Assembly: GCF_002188635.1 (NCBI RefSeq)
Contig: NZ_NINX01000035.1
Coordinates: forward strand, 62,001 to 126,000
Direction: 5' to 3'
Source of the DNA: Pigmentiphaga sp. NML030171
Lineage (GTDB): Bacteria; Pseudomonadota; Gammaproteobacteria; Burkholderiales; Burkholderiaceae_B
Length of the DNA stretch: 64,000 nucleotides
The first letter of the stretch is position 1, and each line of letters begins with the position of its first letter. A model generated the notes under the pieces. The model had not been told where the DNA came from. It was given only the letters and a program-made list of their open reading frames with translations, and searched no databases. A program made the translations under genes and the position numbers. Shown piece by piece: positions 61,373 through 64,000 of this stretch.

Positions 61373-62341
61373 ATGTCTACACAATTGTTGACCGCCGTCT
61401 CCCTGGTCCTGTTCGCCGCCGCCGCGCTGCTAGTGGGTGTGGCGATCCTGGTCCGCGGCTCGCGGCAGACCCGAAGCCGGCAGGTGGTGGACAGCGCCAT
61501 CACTGCGCGGACCAATCCCGTGCTGGACGACGCCCTTGCCAGCGTGGCGTCGCCAGTCCGGCGCGGACGCGTGAGCGCGATGTTCGATGGCGCCGCGCAA
61601 CTGGGCGAGAAGTGGGAACGAGGCAAGCTGGGCAACTATCTGCTCGAGGCCGAGGATCGGCAACTGATCGACCGATGCGGCTTTGGCGATCCGGCGCGCG
61701 CGCGTTCCCTGTTCATCTTCGCGCGGGTCGTGCTGGCTGTCGTCGTGCCGCTCCTGGCCTGGATGTTCGGCGGTGGCGGCGCGCTCGGAACGATGCTGTC
61801 CCTGTTCCTGGGGTTCGCCCTGGGCTACATGGTGCCGAAGTGGGCGCTGCGCCAGGTGGCGGCCTCGCGTACCCGCAAGGCCAAGGAAGAACTGCCGCTG
61901 TTGATCGACCTGCTGCGCCTGCTGCAAGGCGTGGGCCTGTCCATCGACCAGAGCTTGCATGTGATCGTGACCGAGTTCCGCACGGTGCTGCCCGTGCTGG
62001 CCGCGGAACTGGAGATCGCCGTCAACCAGCATGCCCGCGGGCTGTCGCGCGAACAGTCGCTGCAACGGCTGGCCACCGGTTTCGGCAACGAAGACCTGGC
62101 GGCGGTGGCGCGCCTGATCGTGCAGGTCGACCGGCATGGCGGAGCGGTCCAGGAACCCCTCAAGCAGTTTTCCGAACGCGTGCGCGAACAGCGGCGGATG
62201 GAGTTGAAGGAGCGCGTCGGCAAGCTGACGGTCAAGATGACGGGCGTCATGGTGCTGACCTTGTTGCCCGCGCTCATCATCGTCACGGGCGGTGCGGGAT
62301 TCCTGGCTGTCTTCCGCGGCCTGGCGAGGATGGGAGGCTGA
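61373..62341 (+). CDS. tadC: Tad platform protein TadC
   Basis: Second T2SSF-type platform protein. The 322-residue product has membrane helices at about 5-28, 115-150 and 290-312, and the T2SSF core EELPLLIDLLRLLQGVGLSIDQSLHVI (residue about 173) and RGLSREQSLQRLATGFGNEDLAAVA (about 220). The upstream in-frame sequence overlaps tadB and was excluded. The stop is one base before the start of the tadD gene. Confidence 0.92.
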   Translation: MSTQLLTAVSLVLFAAAALLVGVAILVRGSRQTRSRQVVDSAITARTNPVLDDALASVASPVRRGRVSAMFDGAAQLGEKWERGKLGNYLLEAEDRQLIDRCGFGDPARARSLFIFARVVLAVVVPLLAWMFGGGGALGTMLSLFLGFALGYMVPKWALRQVAASRTRKAKEELPLLIDLLRLLQGVGLSIDQSLHVIVTEFRTVLPVLAAELEIAVNQHARGLSREQSLQRLATGFGNEDLAAVARLIVQVDRHGGAVQEPLKQFSERVREQRRMELKERVGKLTVKMTGVMVLTLLPALIIVTGGAGFLAVFRGLARMGG

Positions 62342-62342
62342 G

Positions 62343-63368
62343 ATGACCGGGTCGATTCATTGCCCGGCGCGCATGGCCGGGTTGTTCGGGGTCTTGCTGC
62401 TGGCGGCGGGATGCAGCTCCACCGCGCCCTCGGGCTACGGCGTATCGGCGCCCAAGTTCAACGACGAGGCCATGATGCGCCAGCAGGTCGCGAACGACGA
62501 GCCGACGGCGGACAGTCGCGGCATGTATCTCTCGCTGATCCGGGAGATGCAAGGCAAGGGGCTCTATTTCGCGTCGCTGGCCCACATCGATGCGTTCGAG
62601 CAGCGTCATGGCGCGGCACCCGACGTGGAACTGCTGCGTGCCCATGCGCTGCGTGAGGCCGGGCAGTCCGAGGAAAGCGCCGTGGTCTATCGCCGCCTGC
62701 TCAAGACGGAAGTCGGCGCGGCGGCCGCACAGGGGCTGGGGCTGCTGGCGGGCGCGCGCGGCGATTATCCGGCCGCGGTGGTGTCGCTGCGCGAGGCGGC
62801 GCGCCTCGATCCCACCAATGCGCTGATCGTCAGCGACCTTGGCTACGCCTTGCTGCGCAATGGCGAAACGTCCGCTGCCAGACTGCCCCTGGCACAGGCC
62901 GCCGAACTCGCGCCGGAAAACTCCAGGATTCTCGCCAACCTGGCCTTGCTGCTGCTGGTATCGGGTGACGCCGGGCGGGCAGGGACCGTCATGGACAAGG
63001 CGGGCCTGTCGCCCGATGCGCGCGTGGCGGTGCGCAAGCTGGCCGACGATATCGCGCGCGGCGCTTCCCGGACATCCCGTCCGGCCGCGGTCGTGAAGGC
63101 GGATCCCGTCCCGGCCGCGGCGCCGGTGGCCAGTCCGTTCCCGGTCTCGTCCCTGGCACCCGAAATGTCCCGCGTACCCATGGCTCCTCCGCCCGAGCAG
63201 GCGCCGGCGGCACGCGGAGCGGCCGTGGTCAGGGCCGCAGCGCAGGAGTCCGCATCCATGGAGCCCGTGCGCGAGCCCCCGGTGCGGCCGGTTTCCGCGC
63301 CCATCCTGCAGCCGGTGCGCGCTCCCATGCAGTCCATGCTGGACCGGTTCAACTCGACCACCCCCTGA
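62343..63368 (+). CDS. tadD: TPR lipoprotein TadD
   Basis: Outer-membrane pilotin-like lipoprotein of Tad systems. The 341-residue product has a lipobox (LLLAAGC, Cys about 25), TPR repeats over residues about 75-230 (VELLRAHALREAGQSEESAVVYRRLL; NALIVSDLGYALLRNGETSAARLPL; SRILANLALLLLVSGDAGRA) and a Pro/Ala/Val-rich disordered C-terminus of about 100 residues, longer than in many TadD proteins. ATG 62343 has GGGAGG at six bases. Two bases after the tadC stop. Confidence 0.88.
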   Translation: MTGSIHCPARMAGLFGVLLLAAGCSSTAPSGYGVSAPKFNDEAMMRQQVANDEPTADSRGMYLSLIREMQGKGLYFASLAHIDAFEQRHGAAPDVELLRAHALREAGQSEESAVVYRRLLKTEVGAAAAQGLGLLAGARGDYPAAVVSLREAARLDPTNALIVSDLGYALLRNGETSAARLPLAQAAELAPENSRILANLALLLLVSGDAGRAGTVMDKAGLSPDARVAVRKLADDIARGASRTSRPAAVVKADPVPAAAPVASPFPVSSLAPEMSRVPMAPPPEQAPAARGAAVVRAAAQESASMEPVREPPVRPVSAPILQPVRAPMQSMLDRFNSTTP

Positions 63369-63434
63369 TGCCGGCATGCCGAGGCGACCGGATCTTCTTC
63401 AACGATGACGAATACAAGTGGAATCAAGGCGATC

Positions 63435-64000
63435 ATGAAATCTACCAGCCAATGCCCGCACGGACAGTCCGCTTCCCGGCATGTCAGCCGTTATCTGGTG
63501 CTGGCCGCGCTGCTGGCGGCCCCCCTGGCGCATGCGCAGAGCAACGCGCCGGTGACCGGTTCCATGCTGCAGGAGACGCCGGAGCAGCGGGCGCGCATGG
63601 AGCAGGCAGCGCGCCAGGCCCAGGCGGAAGAGCAGGCCCGGCGCGCGGCGGCCGCGCAACAACAAGCCGCGCAGGCACAACGCGAGGCGCAACTGCGCGC
63701 GGCCCCGCAGCAGGGGGCGGCGTCGACGCCGGCCGCGTCCCGGCCCGCTTCCTCGGTCGTGCGGCAGGTGCCGGGGCCGGGCCAGGCGCCGGCCGCCTCC
63801 GCCCAACCAGCGACCACGGCGCGCCCCCAGGCCGTGCAGTCTTCCGAGCAGCGCGTAACGACGGTGGTCACTCCGCAAGCGGCGGCGCCCGCCCAGCCTG
63901 TGGCAGCTGTCGCCGCGCCCGCTGCTGCTGCGCCCGCTGCCGTACCGCGATCGGAAGCAGCCGTGGCCACGGCATCCGCCGCGCCGCAGGGCAGGAGCCG
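63435..64000 (+). CDS. Exported Ala/Gln/Pro-rich protein, incomplete (3' end outside window)
   Basis: The frame stays open from ATG 63435 to the end of the window (about 188 residues). The N-terminus MKSTSQCPHGQSASRHVSRY plus a hydrophobic stretch LVLAALLAAPLAHAQ is a signal peptide; then comes a charged helical segment rich in Gln, Glu, Arg and Ala (residues about 50-95, probably a coiled coil) and a low-complexity Ala/Pro/Val/Ser region. Position after tadD suggests a Tad accessory factor, for example the DUF3613-type gene often found there in Burkholderiales, but the diagnostic domain would lie beyond the window. Confidence 0.65.
   Translation, partial: MKSTSQCPHGQSASRHVSRYLVLAALLAAPLAHAQSNAPVTGSMLQETPEQRARMEQAARQAQAEEQARRAAAAQQQAAQAQREAQLRAAPQQGAASTPAASRPASSVVRQVPGPGQAPAASAQPATTARPQAVQSSEQRVTTVVTPQAAAPAQPVAAVAAPAAAAPAAVPRSEAAVATASAAPQGRS

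Overview
The window looks like a chromosome segment of a high-GC betaproteobacterium of the Alcaligenaceae, close to Bordetella or Achromobacter. This rests on the dense GC-rich coding, several Bug-type (TctC) periplasmic solute receptors, the gene order lpxH-ppiB-ppiA / cysS / accA-tilS-lysC, and a Burkholderiales-style Tad pilus locus. All identifications come from reading translated sequence and recalling protein families; no database search was run.

Layout. 1-24 kb is mostly housekeeping: the end of a trehalose-synthesis gene (treY), a nucleobase permease, a gamma-glutamyltranspeptidase, gshA, an Na+/H+ antiporter, cardiolipin synthase, ribA, uppP, suhB, trmJ, a PrpF-family isomerase, lpxH, two cyclophilins, cysS, a DNA glycosylase, accA, tilS and lysC. 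A GC-rich dispersed repeat of about 80 bp occurs three times between these genes. At 24.18 kb a tRNA-Ser(GCU) is followed by the stump of a P4-type integrase, which marks an old integration site.

24.4-35.3 kb is visibly less GC-rich and is an accessory region. It carries a catabolic cluster: a Rieske ferredoxin, a Bug receptor and a GntR regulator, then an operon for a terephthalate-dioxygenase-like oxygenase (alpha and beta subunits), a PdxA/TphB-like decarboxylating diol dehydrogenase, a LigB-type extradiol dioxygenase, a carboxymuconolactone-decarboxylase-like protein and a meta-cleavage-product hydrolase. The likely flow is uptake of an aromatic acid, dihydroxylation, rearomatisation with loss of CO2, ring opening and hydrolysis. 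Broken genes flank it (integrase stump, frameshifted decarboxylase-like gene, head-to-head truncated lysE and bug genes, a truncated FAD monooxygenase), so the region has been reworked by deletions. Just outside, at 35.6 kb, is a lipoprotein strikingly like MHETase, an esterase that could release the aromatic acid.

37.4-44.1 kb holds a second catabolic operon of unknown substrate (CMD protein, CocE/NonD hydrolase, two Bug receptors, PuuE-like deacetylase, FAH-family enzyme) with a divergent GntR regulator and a clear palindromic operator. 44.1-47.3 kb has a sirtuin, ribB under an FMN riboswitch and an MFS transporter.

47.4-53.3 kb is a surface and signalling region: a MarR regulator, a very repetitive lipoprotein with a collagen-like stalk, a TpsB-type outer-membrane transporter and an MHYT-domain sensor. 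53.4 kb to the end is a Tad (Flp pilus) locus: flp, tadV, two tadE-like minor pilins, rcpC/cpaB, rcpA/cpaC, tadZ/cpaE, tadA/cpaF, tadB, tadC, tadD and an incomplete Ala/Gln/Pro-rich exported protein.
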